Of a stretch of 64,000 bases of DNA, positions 49,801-58,821 are shown in pieces. A program made the translations under genes and the position numbers. Within the stretch, counting starts at the first letter, position 1; the number at the start of each line of letters is the position of its first letter. Origin of the DNA: Stercorarius parasiticus (lineage: Eukaryota; Chordata; Aves; Charadriiformes; Stercorariidae); assembly GCA_013396915.1 (NCBI GenBank), contig VWZL01002016.1, positions 543,210 to 607,209 on the forward strand, given 5' to 3'. The notes below the pieces were generated by a model that saw only the letters and a program-made list of their open reading frames with translations, was not told where the DNA came from and searched no databases.

Positions 49801-51987
49801 CAATTCCACTGAAATTACTTAATTTTGAGAGTTGCATAAGGAACGTGGAGATACTGCACTTGTTTCACAATCAACTATTTTCCATCTCTCTTCAAACTTT
49901 CACTTCCACAATTTTGATGCTCCAGTTGGGCAGAAGTCCTTATTTAGGAACAAACAAAAGCAGGCATTCAAATAACAAAGGGAATTCTCTCTCTATGGAT
50001 TTCGTCAGCTGGGTCTGTGCTCAGCTCAACAGCAGCATTAAATTCTTGTATTTCTCAACAGGACTTCTGTGTTTCTGCAGAACACAGAGGCTTTGCACAC
50101 CCATATGACAGCATTTCAAGTCAACCCTGCAATGATGCCCATCCACATGAAACATGGGAATGCTTATGAAACAAACATCAGTAAAACCTGAGTTTGTATT
50201 GACTGTTGGATCACAAGTCAAAGATGACCTGGAGAGCTTTATGTTCTCCTACACCAGCTCTGCAGCACTCTTCAGTGAGAGAGAGGGATGCTATGATCCC
50301 CCTTCTCCCCCATCTTTCCACTGCAATTCCCAGCTGTTGCAGCATTTTTCACAAAACTACTGAAACACTAGGGAAACAAAATTCAGCTACCTAACCCTAC
50401 CCCCTGCCTCCAATTCCTTTAGGTACAAACCAACAATAAATTGCCACTTTTAGCAGATGCACTTTACAAGGAATGCAACAAGAGTTTATATTTTGGTGTC
50501 TTGGTTTGTTTGTTTGTTTGTTTTAACTAGCATACTAATAAACCAGAAAGAGTTCACAGGTTCATTCATTAATAATTCTCCAGTTTTCATTCTACAGATT
50601 TTATTTCAAGAACAGTGTGGTGAGAACGTCAAACAAAGAGCTGCAAGTCTTCATTTAGTTCCCGAATTATTGATCTTACCAGATTTAAGCCTGCCAAAAA
50701 TTACAGACTGGTCAATAAATCACTGTAAACTCTCGAGCTTGTCAGGAAACATTACTCCAAGATTTATGTTCTTCTATGAGGCAACACAGGCCTTACCGAA
50801 AAAAGAAGCTTTAGGTGAGGACTAGTCTGTATGCCCCAGTCAACATATAACATTTTTACTGCTGATTCATTTCCTTATCCTAATGAGAACTCCTTCTTAG
50901 GAGCCAGCCATTCATGCACACTGTGCGAGCAGCAAAGAAGTCTGCTGCTAGAATATCTACAATCTTTCGCTGCCTGCCTTCTCTTTAAAAGAGGATTCCT
51001 TCTAAGATGGAACCAGAGTTCTCTCAATCTAAAAGATCATTCCTACAAAATACCAAGAGCAAAACTGGAGAAGTATTTCATAAATCGTATCTAAAATTAC
51101 TTACGAGTATCTAACAAATTACAATCCATAACTGCAAATAGATGTGTATATGACTCATCTCATATTTATGCACAAACTGATTTTTTTCTGAATTACTTGC
51201 AAGAATACATCTAAAAAAGATATTTATGATTAACTGAGGTACTGATATAGTTGGGGGGGAACAAGCGTTCCAGCCCACATGCCCTTTGTTTAAAAATACA
51301 TAGTTAATTTACTTACTTGTTCATACTTCAACAGACAAAATGAATATAATTAAGACCAAAGTCTTATATAGAACAATTTATGAAACAACCCCACCAAAAA
51401 AACCCTGAACCCCAATGCCATAAAACACTGAAGACAAATCTTAAAAACATATTAAAATAAAATGCAATAATAAACTTAACTGTTGCCTATAATAACACTG
51501 AGTTTTAGAACTGAGAAACAACAAATATATTTGTTTGTTTGTTTTTTTAAGAATTGCAAGGTTAAAGTTAGAAGCAGATGATATGCAGAACTACATAATT
51601 TTGTTTGATGTTACGGGAAGGATATCCAAAGTCAATTAGCCTTTTAAGAAGGCCTATAGAATATGAGAAAAGTACATTAACAAGCTATCAAAACAAACAT
51701 ATTTCAAAATACTATAGCATCAACATAACTCACCAGTACTATAGTATCTTTTAAGTTCTGTGCGTCTGATGTCTTTCAGTTGATTGTATTTTTTCTTTTT
51801 CTTTTCTTTGTCTGGAGCAGTTTCCTTTTCCCCAGCAAATTTACAGTTGTCTTCAGAGGAACTGATTTGCTCCAAAATAACTTTACTTTCATCATCTTTC
51901 TCTGAAGGTGTTTTGGAAACAGGAGATCCAGGGGAATTGGCAGAGACAGTCTCGGTGTTTTGTTTGGCTTGCCTTTTCTTTTTCAAA
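4836..51987 (-). CDS. NCOA7: NCOA7 long isoform, 14 coding exons (5' end missing)
   Basis: Coding exons on the minus strand, in order: 51734-51987, 30265-30344, 29310-29417, 27811-27912, 26618-26743, 24241-24425, 21760-22826, 20143-20311, 12297-12444, 7758-7883, 7126-7278, 6490-6585, 5867-5940, 4836-4971. All introns are GT-AG and all phases agree, giving 940 residues and a TGA stop. Counting from the first complete codon seen, a lysine-rich N-terminal part is at 1-105, a LysM domain at about 107-152, a GRAM-like region at about 185-285, a long acidic poorly conserved middle at 285-641 and a C-terminal TLDc domain at about 780-940. The closest family is NCOA7 rather than its paralogue OXR1, because the LysM reads TPNKLVELNKLF and the end reads SCSTFNNDILSKKEDF. 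The human protein is 942 aa, so about 18 residues are absent here. By family knowledge it is an estrogen-receptor-associated coactivator, gives oxidation resistance and binds the V-ATPase through TLDc. Confidence 0.97.
4972..5866 (-). other. NCOA7 intron (TLDc part 3 to last exon)
   Basis: GT-AG intron of 895 bases. No element recognised apart from a poly-A tract near 5821-5833. Confidence 0.95.
5867..5940 (-). CDS. NCOA7: NCOA7 exon, TLDc domain part 3
   Basis: A 74-bp exon with acceptor CCCCCCAG and donor GTGAGT. It encodes VFKWSGENTYFINGDTSSLE then LGGG and two bases of a Gly codon. With the next exon it forms the five-glycine loop LGGGGGRFG of the TLDc fold. Confidence 0.98.
5941..6489 (-). 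other. NCOA7 intron (TLDc part 2 to 3)
   Basis: GT-AG intron of 549 bases with nothing recognised; purine-rich patch around 6058-6080. Confidence 0.95.
6490..6585 (-). CDS. NCOA7: NCOA7 exon, TLDc domain part 2
   Basis: A 96-bp phase-0 exon (32 codons) with acceptor TCTGACAG and donor GTAAAC. It encodes IFGAYATHPFRFSDHYYGTG then ETFLYTFSPNFK. The YGTGETFLYTF block is characteristic of TLDc domains. Confidence 0.98.
6586..7125 (-). other. NCOA7 intron (TLDc part 1 to 2)
   Basis: GT-AG intron of 540 bases with nothing recognised. Confidence 0.95.
7126..7278 (-). CDS. NCOA7: NCOA7 exon, TLDc domain part 1
   Basis: A 153-bp phase-0 exon (51 codons) with acceptor TTGCCCAG and donor GTAAGG. It encodes LARCLPARVQGYPWRLAYST, LEHGTSLKTLYRKSASLDS and PVLLVIKDMDNQ. 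GYPWRLAYSTLEHGTSL is the TLDc signature. The fourth residue is Cys (TGC), where I recall Arg in the human protein. Confidence 0.98.
7279..7757 (-). other. NCOA7 intron (acidic linker to TLDc part 1)
   Basis: GT-AG intron of 479 bases; only chance open frames. Confidence 0.95.
7758..7883 (-). CDS. NCOA7: NCOA7 exon shared by both isoforms, acidic linker
   Basis: A 126-bp phase-0 exon (42 codons) with acceptor TGCCTCAG and donor GTACAG. It encodes IITVEEAKRRKSVCSYYEE, a run of aspartates (DDDD), then HHSALLENMHIEQ, which enters the TLDc domain. Both isoforms splice onto this exon. Confidence 0.97.
10726..10806 (-). CDS. NCOA7: NCOA7 alternative first exon (short isoform start)
   Basis: An 81-bp coding part with 27 codons, starting with two adjacent in-frame ATGs (10804-10806 and 10801-10803) and ending GTGGAG before donor GTATGT. 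The second ATG has A at -3 and aligns with the human start. The peptide reads MMKGKQMPVNIQILYYARSD then QEEPYVE. It joins in phase 0 to the exon at 7883. The exon has no splice acceptor role: TATA and ISRE motifs lie 110-170 bp upstream, as expected for a promoter-proximal first exon. Confidence 0.9.
10847..10876 (-). other. Small upstream ORF in the short-isoform leader
   Basis: If transcription starts about 30 bp past the TATA box, the leader contains ATG at 10874-10876 opening a 9-codon frame that stops at TAG (10847-10849), 40 bases before the main start. Whether it is in the mRNA depends on the true start site. Confidence 0.35.
10917..10924 (-). promoter_or_regulatory. TATA box of the short NCOA7 isoform
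   Basis: The minus strand reads TATATAAG. A start site about 30 bp downstream would fall near 10894, giving an 88-base 5' leader before the first ATG at 10806. TATA boxes are typical of interferon-stimulated genes; position and strand fit the downstream first exon. Confidence 0.7.
10942..10951 (-). promoter_or_regulatory. Interferon-stimulated response element (ISRE)
   Basis: The minus strand reads GAAACAGAAA, a perfect GAAANNGAAA core for IRF/ISGF3 binding. Read on the plus strand with flanks it is ACTTTCTGTTTCCC, one mismatch from AGTTTCNNTTTCNY. It lies 18 bp upstream of the TATA box. Binding has not been measured, so function is inferred from position and from known interferon induction of the human isoform. 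Confidence 0.75.
10961..10977. promoter_or_regulatory. Second near-ISRE overlapping an inverted IRF half-site repeat
   Basis: The plus strand reads GAGAGTGAAACT at 10961-10972, one mismatch from GAAANNGAAACT. It overlaps GTGAAACTTTCAC (10965-10977), a perfect 6-bp inverted repeat around one base, presenting a GAAA half-site on each strand. It sits 9 bp from the perfect-core ISRE. Confidence 0.5.
11482..11502. other. Assembly gap (21 N)
   Basis: Run of N next to a poly-A stretch, likely a homopolymer-related gap. It lies about 500 bases upstream of the short-isoform promoter. Confidence 0.99.
12297..12444 (-). CDS. NCOA7: NCOA7 exon, conserved pre-TLDc segment 2
   Basis: A 148-bp exon with acceptor GTTTACAG and donor GTGAGT. 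It completes an Arg codon and encodes VDHLYTFFVQWSPEIYGKDA, EQGFVVVEKEELDMIDNFF and SEPTTKSWE. It is the last exon specific to the long isoform; the short isoform replaces everything up to here with its own first exon. Confidence 0.97.
12445..20142 (-). other. NCOA7 intron (7.7 kb)
   Basis: GT-AG intron between the two pre-TLDc exons. Apart from a degenerate CR1 at 14568-15888 it holds simple poly-A/T tracts and unassigned A/T-rich sequence. Confidence 0.9.
14568..15888 (-). mobile_element. Old, degenerate CR1 LINE relic
   Basis: The plus strand begins GAATCACAGAACATATTTAG and continues CTCTGGAGATCATCTAGGCC, the reverse complement of a CR1 3' end. Further on are the complements of NRLPREVV, of the RT segment HSILIAKLE (near 15390-15425) and of sequence upstream of it (near 15840). 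It is about 1.3 kb long, heavily diverged and has no intact frame. Confidence 0.75.
20143..20311 (-). CDS. NCOA7: NCOA7 exon, conserved pre-TLDc segment 1
   Basis: A 169-bp exon with acceptor CATTCAG and donor GTAAGA, split codons at both ends. It encodes MLPSKEEKSKTPPMFLCIKV then GKPMRKSFAS and KQPEYWFAVPRE. The MFLCIKVGKPMRK block is shared by NCOA7 and OXR1. Confidence 0.97.
20312..21759 (-). other. NCOA7 intron (1.4 kb)
   Basis: GT-AG intron. It contains an imperfect CA repeat at about 20665-20695 and short poly-A tracts; nothing else recognised. Confidence 0.92.
20665..20695. repeat. Imperfect (CA)n microsatellite
   Basis: ACACACACACACAC followed by AGAGACAAACACACA; short and interrupted. 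Confidence 0.8.
21760..22826 (-). CDS. NCOA7: NCOA7 large central exon (acidic, divergent)
   Basis: A 1,067-bp exon with acceptor CCTGACAG and donor GTAGGT. It completes a Ser codon, encodes 355 residues and leaves one base of an Asp codon. The ends are conserved (DIPKDLCPLYRPGEWEDL at the start, RLWLLQKIQVPIE at the end). The middle is acidic, Ser/Lys/Glu-rich and poorly conserved, as in other vertebrates. In humans this part of the protein carries the estrogen-receptor interaction, from family knowledge only. The open frame continues past the donor and acceptor, so the raw ORF is longer than the exon. Confidence 0.96.
22827..24240 (-). other. NCOA7 intron (1.4 kb)
   Basis: GT-AG intron with nothing recognised other than T-rich tracts near 23335-23360. 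Confidence 0.92.
24241..24425 (-). CDS. NCOA7: NCOA7 exon, GRAM-like region
   Basis: A 185-bp exon with acceptor ATTTTAG and donor GTAAGG. It starts GVVGGVMIVTPNNIMFDPHK, passes ENGCEEYGLICPMEEVVSIA and ends DALP plus two bases of a Ser codon completed by the next exon. This is among the most conserved stretches of the long protein. Confidence 0.97.
24426..26617 (-). other. NCOA7 intron (2.2 kb)
   Basis: GT-AG intron splitting the GRAM-like region. Nothing recognised; T/G-rich tract near 25195-25232. Confidence 0.92.
26618..26743 (-). CDS. NCOA7: NCOA7 exon, start of GRAM-like region
   Basis: A 126-bp phase-0 exon (42 codons) with donor GTAGGT. It encodes DADLARKAFKPVERVLSSTS followed by EEDEPVVVKFLKMNCRYF and TDGK. 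The segment resembles the GRAM-like region described for long OXR1/NCOA7 proteins. Confidence 0.96.
26744..27810 (-). other. NCOA7 intron (1.1 kb) with tetranucleotide repeat
   Basis: GT-AG intron containing a (GTAT)n microsatellite at 26875-26895. Confidence 0.92.
26875..26895. repeat. (GTAT)n microsatellite
   Basis: Five consecutive GTAT units. Confidence 0.9.
27811..27912 (-). CDS. NCOA7: NCOA7 exon, end of LysM and serine-rich linker
   Basis: A 102-bp phase-0 exon (34 codons) with donor GTAAGT. It begins ILFVPE, the last LysM strand, and continues as a Ser/Pro-rich linker ending SPSSSDAEYDKLP. Low-complexity serine here is typical of the family. Confidence 0.95.
27913..29309 (-). other. 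NCOA7 intron (1.4 kb)
   Basis: GT-AG intron within the LysM domain coding region. It holds a MIR-like SINE relic at about 28711-28780. Confidence 0.92.
28711..28780 (+). mobile_element. MIR-like core-SINE relic
   Basis: TTATGCAAGTCCTGCCACCT, then CTTTGTGCCTCAGTTGCCCC and ATCTGCAAAT, closely follow the MIR segment 'GGGCAAGTTACTTAACCTCT...GTGCCTCAGTTTCCTCATCTGTAAAAT'. MIR copies predate the mammal-bird split, so an old fragment here is plausible. Only the central ~70 bases are recognisable. Confidence 0.6.
29310..29417 (-). CDS. NCOA7: NCOA7 exon, LysM domain core
   Basis: A 108-bp exon (36 codons, phase 0 at both ends) with acceptor TCTTCAG and donor GTAAAT. It reads AGNQDTINSIALKFNIT then PNKLVELNKLFTQTIVPGQ. 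This is the LysM fold, with the diagnostic D-T-I-x-S-I-A and N-K-L-x-x-L-N-K-L pattern. In this eukaryotic family the LysM is intracellular and is not known to bind peptidoglycan. Confidence 0.97.
29418..30264 (-). other. NCOA7 intron (0.85 kb)
   Basis: GT-AG intron with nothing recognised. Confidence 0.94.
30265..30344 (-). CDS. NCOA7: NCOA7 exon leading into the LysM domain
   Basis: An 80-bp exon with acceptor CTTTAG and donor GTAAGT. It completes a split Asp codon and encodes DNQNKTNEKKEKK, then MVSQKPHGTIEYT. The GTIEYT segment is the first strand of the LysM domain, which continues in the next exon. Confidence 0.96.
30943..31600. other. GC-rich island 0.6 kb upstream of the LysM exons
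   Basis: About 650 bases of high GC content in an otherwise A/T-rich intron, on the upstream side of the exon at 30265-30344. A good donor-like site (CAG/GTATGC, minus strand) is at 31124-31130. It could be an alternative promoter/first exon or merely a GC-rich intron patch. No protein similarity seen. Confidence 0.3.
39570..39583. repeat. Poly-G run
   Basis: Fourteen consecutive G; a typical assembly-error and length-variation site. Confidence 0.9.
51734..51987 (-). CDS. NCOA7: NCOA7 exon, lysine-rich N-terminal region
   Basis: The acceptor is TTTATGCGTAG and the donor is GTGAGT. The exon starts with the last base of a split codon and ends one base into the next. It encodes 84 complete residues from LKKKRQAKQN through KRYYST, with an internal run of six lysines. 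The IRRTELKRYYS block is a hallmark of NCOA7 just before the LysM domain. The preceding exon, carrying the initiator Met, was not recognised in the 12 kb upstream that remain in the window. Confidence 0.95.
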
Positions 51988-53286
51988 CTACGCATAAAGA
52001 AAAAACCCACAACATTAAGATGCAGCCAACCTCCACAGACAAGTTAACTCATGTGCTAACTTTATTTTTTTAAAAACGAATTTAATATAAGAATTTCCTA
52101 CAACTCAGTAAAAACCGCACACTTTGCATCATTAACTTAGTAACTAAGATTATCTTACAGCATACTCTTCATCATATCACCACCTCAAGGATATCTTCTC
52201 AAGAGTAACAAAAAAGGTAATAAAGCTTTTACTGTTGTTTACTGAGGAGGAGGAACAGGGAAAAAGGAACAAAAAAACATTGAAAAGTTGTGGTTTTTTA
52301 AACCATCATACATCTAAATGTAGAAACAAGATACTGAATCATGTTTTCAAGATGTAGCTTAGGATAAAATAAAACTCCAGGTCATAACTTATTATAATGC
52401 AACACCTAACATAACAATTTCACAGTCAACTGCTCCTGCTTTATAAAGCTACTTGTTTTGACATAAACTTGTTATTTCTTTCCATTTTGTCCAAGGTTAT
52501 CTCCCAGCGGCCACACATGCCACTCCAGGTCTGTTCTCGCACAACCCACACCACCTGGTACTCCAAGTGTGACCCAGCAGCTCCTTCCCCAATGTGACTG
52601 ATGTGGCTGCAGATTGCTTGTGTGGGAACATTTCCCAGATGCTGTAGCTCTTCTGAGAGAAATCTTAATGAGCTGCCTATAAATATTCCAACTTATCGCT
52701 ATAGCAACAAGAGTATTTTCTTTTTAGAAGACTCCTTAAACCACAGCTCAAGTGAGAAAGATGCTTCAGGAATCCTAACAGAATTTTCTGCTAAATCACC
52801 ACCTTTAGCACCGACTTTCCTTAGTGAGAGCAAAGGCTGACTTTACAGGCTGAGGGTCAGCGTCACTAAAACAGTCCTCAGTTAAGAACCACTGACAAAC
52901 ACCACACAAAATGAAGAAGTAATCTATCTAATGATCCTTCTCTCTAGTACATTAAGTTCTTAGTTACAAGGTATCTAAGGGAGGGAGTAGTATATTAATC
53001 TTGTTGATGCTAAAAACTTTGTTACGTGCATAGGAAGAATTATGCATAGAAAACACAGACAATCAACGAGTCACTACAAATGGGAAAAGGTTACATGATC
53101 TCACAGCGGTAATTTACTGAAGGGAAAACTTAATACATTAAGTTATTAATGCAATCCAGGAATTTCAGAGATTCTTCCTTCCACATTTTATATTTATATG
53201 CTATCAATATATTTTTTCAGGCCACAATACAAAAATAAATACACAGAGCATTTGAGAATTACAGTAAGACATTTCAGGCTATGCGT

Positions 53287-53309
53287 CCCCCCTCCCCCTC
53301 CCCCCCCCC
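53287..53309. repeat. C-run cluster (G-quadruplex-prone on minus strand)
   Basis: Three C runs of 6, 5 and 10 separated by single T. On the minus (transcribed-sense) strand this is G10-A-G5-A-G6, enough for a G-quadruplex. Confidence 0.75.
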
Positions 53310-55494
53310 AATAAAACATTAAAACCAGTTCCCAAGTCCAGAATATCCAGCTTGAGACCTCTGAGAAGGGTCAGTTTCTGAGACCACGTGATCAACACTT
53401 CCCAGTGCAACATTTCCAAAGACTGTCTTGCAAAAGCTGTGTCTACCACACATGTATGTATACGTATTTCTTAAATGCTTCCCAAAATACGACAGTGGGA
53501 GATTCACATTCTGCAACCAACTCAGTGAGGATGCTGTGGTTCCCCATTCACTCAAACCAACTGATTTGTAAGACAACTAGTAGTAGTTCATGCTCTACAC
53601 AGCAAAAGAGATTTATTGTGTGTGAAACTTTACAGATCAGGTCCTGACTATATATGAAAACAACCTATGGGGATTTATAAAAGATGAAAGTGATTACATC
53701 TATATAACAAATGAAGTGCTCTGTTTAGACTAATGAGAATTTGCATATGCAAAGGAAGCTTATTTTTTACTAATAAACCACAGTCCTGATCAAAGGCTGC
53801 TGTAGCAACCGCAAAACATTACAGTCACATTACATACACAATGTCTATATTTAGCTCTGGTGGAAGTCTTTGCAAAGCAGCCCTCTACACTGAAATGACA
53901 TACCCTTAACTATGGTCGTACTTGATTCCAAACTTGTACATGAGATACATTCCTGAATTTTTACTCTAGTGACTCAACGGTCTTCCTGTATGCATGCGTA
54001 TCACAGGGTACCCAAACCATCTCCTTCAGTAAACAAGAACAGGCAAGTATCTACTGGCAGCCCTATTTCTCCTCACGGTGCATCAGAGACTTCTGTCCTC
54101 AGATTCCTAGTCCATTTTTTTTGATCACAAACTCTGTTAAGTAAGCTTTCTGTAGTATAAATGTAGTATCTCAAAACAACAAAAAAAAGCTGCTAATAGA
54201 AACACAGAACCTGTTTTTGGAGCAGAAAAAAAAAAAAGATTAAAGAGAAAAGCCCCTCTAGAGGTCAACAGTCCTCATCACAATGCTAACAGCTTCTGTC
54301 AGTATTTTCCTTAAAACATGCTCATTTGAACTAAAGTTTCAAAGTTGCCCTAGGCAACTTTAAAAATAAAGAGCTAAAACAGAACCGATCCTTTAGTGAC
54401 AGAAAAGAGGAAAGCAGAAACAACCATCTGAACTGACTGCAACATAACTGACTGATGTTTCTCCCCATAGCATTTAATCTTTCCTGATTCCCATATACTA
54501 CAGCCCACCGAGAACCTACAGCATCCCCAGCACACTGTGCTGCTGCAAATCAGCAGTGCCACAGGTACTTTTTGTAAGAGTTATAAAGAATGTGGGCACT
54601 CCGTAATTTCTATTCCGTCCTCGTAGCACGCATCAGATTTCCAGACAGTGCCAAACCTACTCCTCCTGCCCGCTGCTCCATTTCAAGGCAATGACCATCC
54701 AATTCTCAAAGCAGCAACCTTGGCACTAGAAAAAAATACTAGATGAGGACCGAGTATCCATGACGTTCATCACAGGACTCAGAGTTACTGCAACTCTGCC
54801 TGGGACCTCTGCTTGGAAGATGCTACTTCTAGAAATCTCTAAAGCCTGGCCAAAACTACCCCAAACCCATCACCTTACTCCTGAAAAAACTTGACTATAA
54901 TATCCCAAGGAACCAAAACAAACCTTAAACAGTATTTAAAACCGTAACAGCAACCACAAATCTACTGCGCTTTTTAACATTATGTGCACCCTCTTAGTAA
55001 AGCAAATACAGAGTCCTATACACACATGAGGCAATTCATTATCAACACACACTGGTTTTGTGCAGCAGAGATTGGGCTGTGAAGAGCACAGCTGGACAGG
55101 TTACTGCATCTCAAACTAAACTCCAGTCCCTTGAGACACCCCCTTCAGCCTCCACCTACCCTCCTCTCAAACTGACCTGCACATCCCAGCAAGGCAGACT
55201 GGGCACCCACACAAGCTGCCAGCCCTTCTCCTGCTCAGATTTCAAACCCATCACCTCCTGAAGAAGTTGGAGGCTGAAGGTGTTATCGGCTCTTCTCCCA
55301 GCTCTCACGTATTTGCTACTTTTCATGCCAAGATTTGCCATGGAAGATGGATTTAAGAGCCCATTTGTCAAATTATTTCCTTTTTCAACTACTTTGGAAG
55401 ATTTTGAGTTGTTTTGTTCAGTTTTAAAGAGGATTTCTCTGAATAAAACTAACATTCAGTCTTGTCCTAAAGGTTCTGAGAGTAAAAGGGCCAC

Positions 55495-55513
55495 ATAAAT
55501 AAATAAATAAATG
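55495..55513. repeat. (AAAT)n microsatellite
   Basis: About five AAAT units in tandem. Confidence 0.85.
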
Positions 55514-58094
55514 AAACCCCTCAGTGTCAGGTTTTGCAACTATATCAGCCTTTCAGACAAAACACTACGCATCTTTTCCAGTGAATGGATAAGGTGTTAC
55601 TGCAGAACACACTTGTTTTTCAGTATCAGAGTCAATGGTTATGTTGCTCTTCACTAGGAAAGTTGCTGGGGGAAGGAAGAGGGAGAGAGAAAAAGGGAGG
55701 GCAGGAGAAACAAACAGCTTACAGCTTATCTGCAAAAACACTCCGGTTTCTGAGGAAAGTGTCTTACACATCTGTAATTTCATTTAGATGCCAAAAACGT
55801 TTTTTAAGCTAATTGGTTCTGACAGGCAAAACATTTATTCTGAATTTATACAGAGACATCCTTTCACAGCTCCTCAAAATGTTTTCTGAGCAACAACTGA
55901 TAAGCCATTTTCTAAGTGTGTCCAAATACCGAGTTTTCTAGTAAAGCTTTCAGTCTGTTACTGTGCACAACGGATGGCATGGGGGTTCTTCCACCGAGTT
56001 CCACGAGGATCAGAGGAACTGGCTCTTAATAGGCACTGTGACCTGGTTGCAGAGATCCTTCAGGGCATCTACCCCACAGAGAACTGGGAGCAGAAACTTT
56101 CTACAACACAATGACCATTGTCTTACCACTTAATAAAGACTAACGATCTGAAATGGACATAATTTCAGAGCAGGCAGGTAAAAATACAAGGTCAGCAGTG
56201 CTCAATTTAATTTGCAACTGATTGCTTAATAGCTTAGGCACTGACCAAGGAAAAGAGCCAGGAAAGATTTCAAGAAATGGCCTACTTCATCTTACAGATC
56301 CAAGTGTATCTGACTGCCTACAAACGGGAAATAAATCTGCATTTTCAGAATAAAACAGTCTGAATTTCCCATCACACTAACAAGGCAGGTGTCTAGTGTA
56401 AGAAGAAAACTGATCAGAGAAAAGAGGGGTGATGTTATCTGCACAACTTCCACTGAAGACTACAAGCAACCAGTAAAGCTGTGCAACTCTTACACTGAGA
56501 AAGTAAAGAAATGAAAATCTGACAATAACTTTTTTCTAGAAATTCCATTTGGTTTTTGGTTAACACTTATTCAACAGAAATGCCTAACAAACAATTGAAT
56601 AGGACCTCATTTGATACAGAATAATTAATCACAGAGCACTCAGTCTATATCATAGGATGTTCTAAACAATTCATATGATAATAAGGGATGATTTTTATGA
56701 CGTATTAGATTAATAAAAATCATACAGCATGAACAACTCTCGCTTTAGAAACAAAAGCATCTAACAAAGTGTCCCTCCAAAAATATAAAAAAAAAAAGGA
56801 AGGGGGAAGGGAGAAGAAATCTTCATTTTATCTTGAAGCTGACACAGTTTTCCTTTGGGGAAATTTTCCACAATGTGCATCCTCTAAAATGTGCCTTGAT
56901 ATCTGGCATACAATCAGCTTAACATCCTGCACAGTACAAACAGATCATGTTTTACAAATGCTGGTTTTTTTAATCCATTTATGCATATATGCAATAAGAT
57001 TAACACTTCAAACATCTTAATCTGTTTTGTTCCCATCCCTGTTAATTTACTTTGTATACAAAATGACACACACACCAATTATTTCATTCAGAATTAACCA
57101 TTTTTGTCTTAATTTAAGTCTCTGCACTCAATACAATATGTACTAATTTCTTTGTACCCTACATGCCTTTCTCCACCCATCCATCCAGAACAGCTAAATA
57201 AATCAAATTCATGACATTAAAAAAACCCCAAAATTACGTACAGAAACCTTAGAGTAAAAATCCCTGTCAGGCACCCACTGGTCTGATCCTAGCCAGCTAT
57301 TCTATTCCAGCCCACACAGATCATCCATCTCCCCTTCGCCCAGCTCGGTGCCAGCATTACTTGGTCAACTCCTGGCACGGCTGTGCTCTCACCCCACTTG
57401 ATGAAACCTGACAAATAAGTAATCTCAGACAAAATAAATCATTATTGTTTGCAAAGCCAAAGGAAGTCAGAGTGCTTGCCAGACCATAGGACTTCACTCC
57501 TGACTTCCTCAGTGTGGCTACTTTCACTTCGCAACAGAAACGAATACAAAACCGTTCATCCTCAGTGAGAAAACTTCCTAAACCTAAACAGCATCCACCC
57601 CACAAGAAAGCACGCTCCATGAAAACACAAGCCATCTCAGGCTGGTATGAATCCTGTTTTGGAAATGAGCAAGTCACAAGGCTGTATGTTTACTGTTAAA
57701 CCAAACTATTGAGGCAAAAATAAGGGATGGAACAGATTTTTTTTTTTTTTATGACAGATTTAGACAATTAACTGCAGAGGGAAAAAAACCTTTGAAAAAA
57801 AGTAACTCTGACATAGTTATCAAGGACAACAACGTAGTTGCAGACACTGAAAAGTGTCCATACTCTGGTCATTTCAAATGACAAACAGCAACTACAGAAA
57901 GCTCTGATATTAGTAGCATAGGTCAAGACTGGACATTTCTACTTTTATTGGAACTCCTGTTACTAATTTACAACAAATACCAGTACCAGGTTTCACACAT
58001 GGTCAGTCTTCATCAATGCTCAAGAGTTGCCATGATCCAAAGAGTAAAGTGCTGTATCAGGGTATGTCTGTTTACTTCTTGATACTGCCATTAG

Positions 58095-58150
58095 CTTACA
58101 AAAACAAGTCACTACCTCTGTTTCATCATCTGTAATGTGGAAGGAAGGAT
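58095..58150 (+). mobile_element. Possible MIR-like SINE relic
   Basis: ACAAGTCACTACCTCTGTTT followed by CATCATCTGTAATGTGG resembles the MIR core 'CAAGTCACTTAACCTCTGTG...TTTCCTCATCTGTAAAATGGG' with a short deletion. Confidence 0.45.
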
Positions 58151-58821
58151 TTGTAGTAAAGTGGTTCTGGAATTCTGAAGACTTGTAATCTTCTGATAGA
58201 AAAGAGTTCTTGATTAGATGGAAATATGTTATTGTTTCCCCCAGTCTTCTGACTGATATCAGGGAATTTTAAATATCCCACTTAAGCTCTCTTACGTTTA
58301 TTTTAGGGAAAAAAATAAAAATCATAATTTCCCAGAGTAAAACTTGAGAGTTTTGAGCTGTCATAAAGTTTTTATTTTCTTAAATTTAAGAATAGTGTTC
58401 CCACACAGCTTAATAAACTTCCTATTTTCAAAGGCAAAAAGTATCCTCATCTTTTCTGTTTGCTTAGCAAAAGAGATTATGATGTATTCAGCACTCCATT
58501 ACCATGACAACAATTTAATAAAATCTTTCCCATAGTGAAAGGATTTTAGAAAGCTCTTTTGTTTGATTTAGAGATCTATTTAATTCCTTCTCTTATAACC
58601 TCAGTTACTGCAGACTCTCAAATAACAGCTTTGGGCAGAAAGCAAAATGAAGAAATCCCTCCCTTCGGATGACTCTTAACTTTGCCTGAAGTTCATTTAA
58701 CAGGCTTGGTCAGTTAAACCCGCACCACAGATCTATCTTGTCATAAATACCAGCCGGACTCTTACCACACTCCTATCCTGCTCCTCCTCTTCTCCTCTGC
58801 TAACGATGCCAGGTACTTTCT

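Larger units (their letters stand above)
30345..51733 (-). other. NCOA7 21.4 kb intron
   Basis: GT-AG intron. No coding exon, RNA gene or full mobile element recognised. It contains GC-richer islands (about 30943-31600, 37140-37610, 43800-44160 and 48330-48570), a 14-base G run at 39570-39583 and many poly-A/T tracts. Open frames of 100-190 codons inside the GC-rich islands lack family similarity and overlap in several frames, as expected by chance. Confidence 0.85.

Noticed and set aside
4836..51987. OXR1 as the identity of the main gene
   Set aside because: OXR1 shares LysM and TLDc, but the LysM linker, the EWEDL-type central exon and the SCSTFNNDILSKKEDF ending match NCOA7; the HINT3 neighbour also fits NCOA7.
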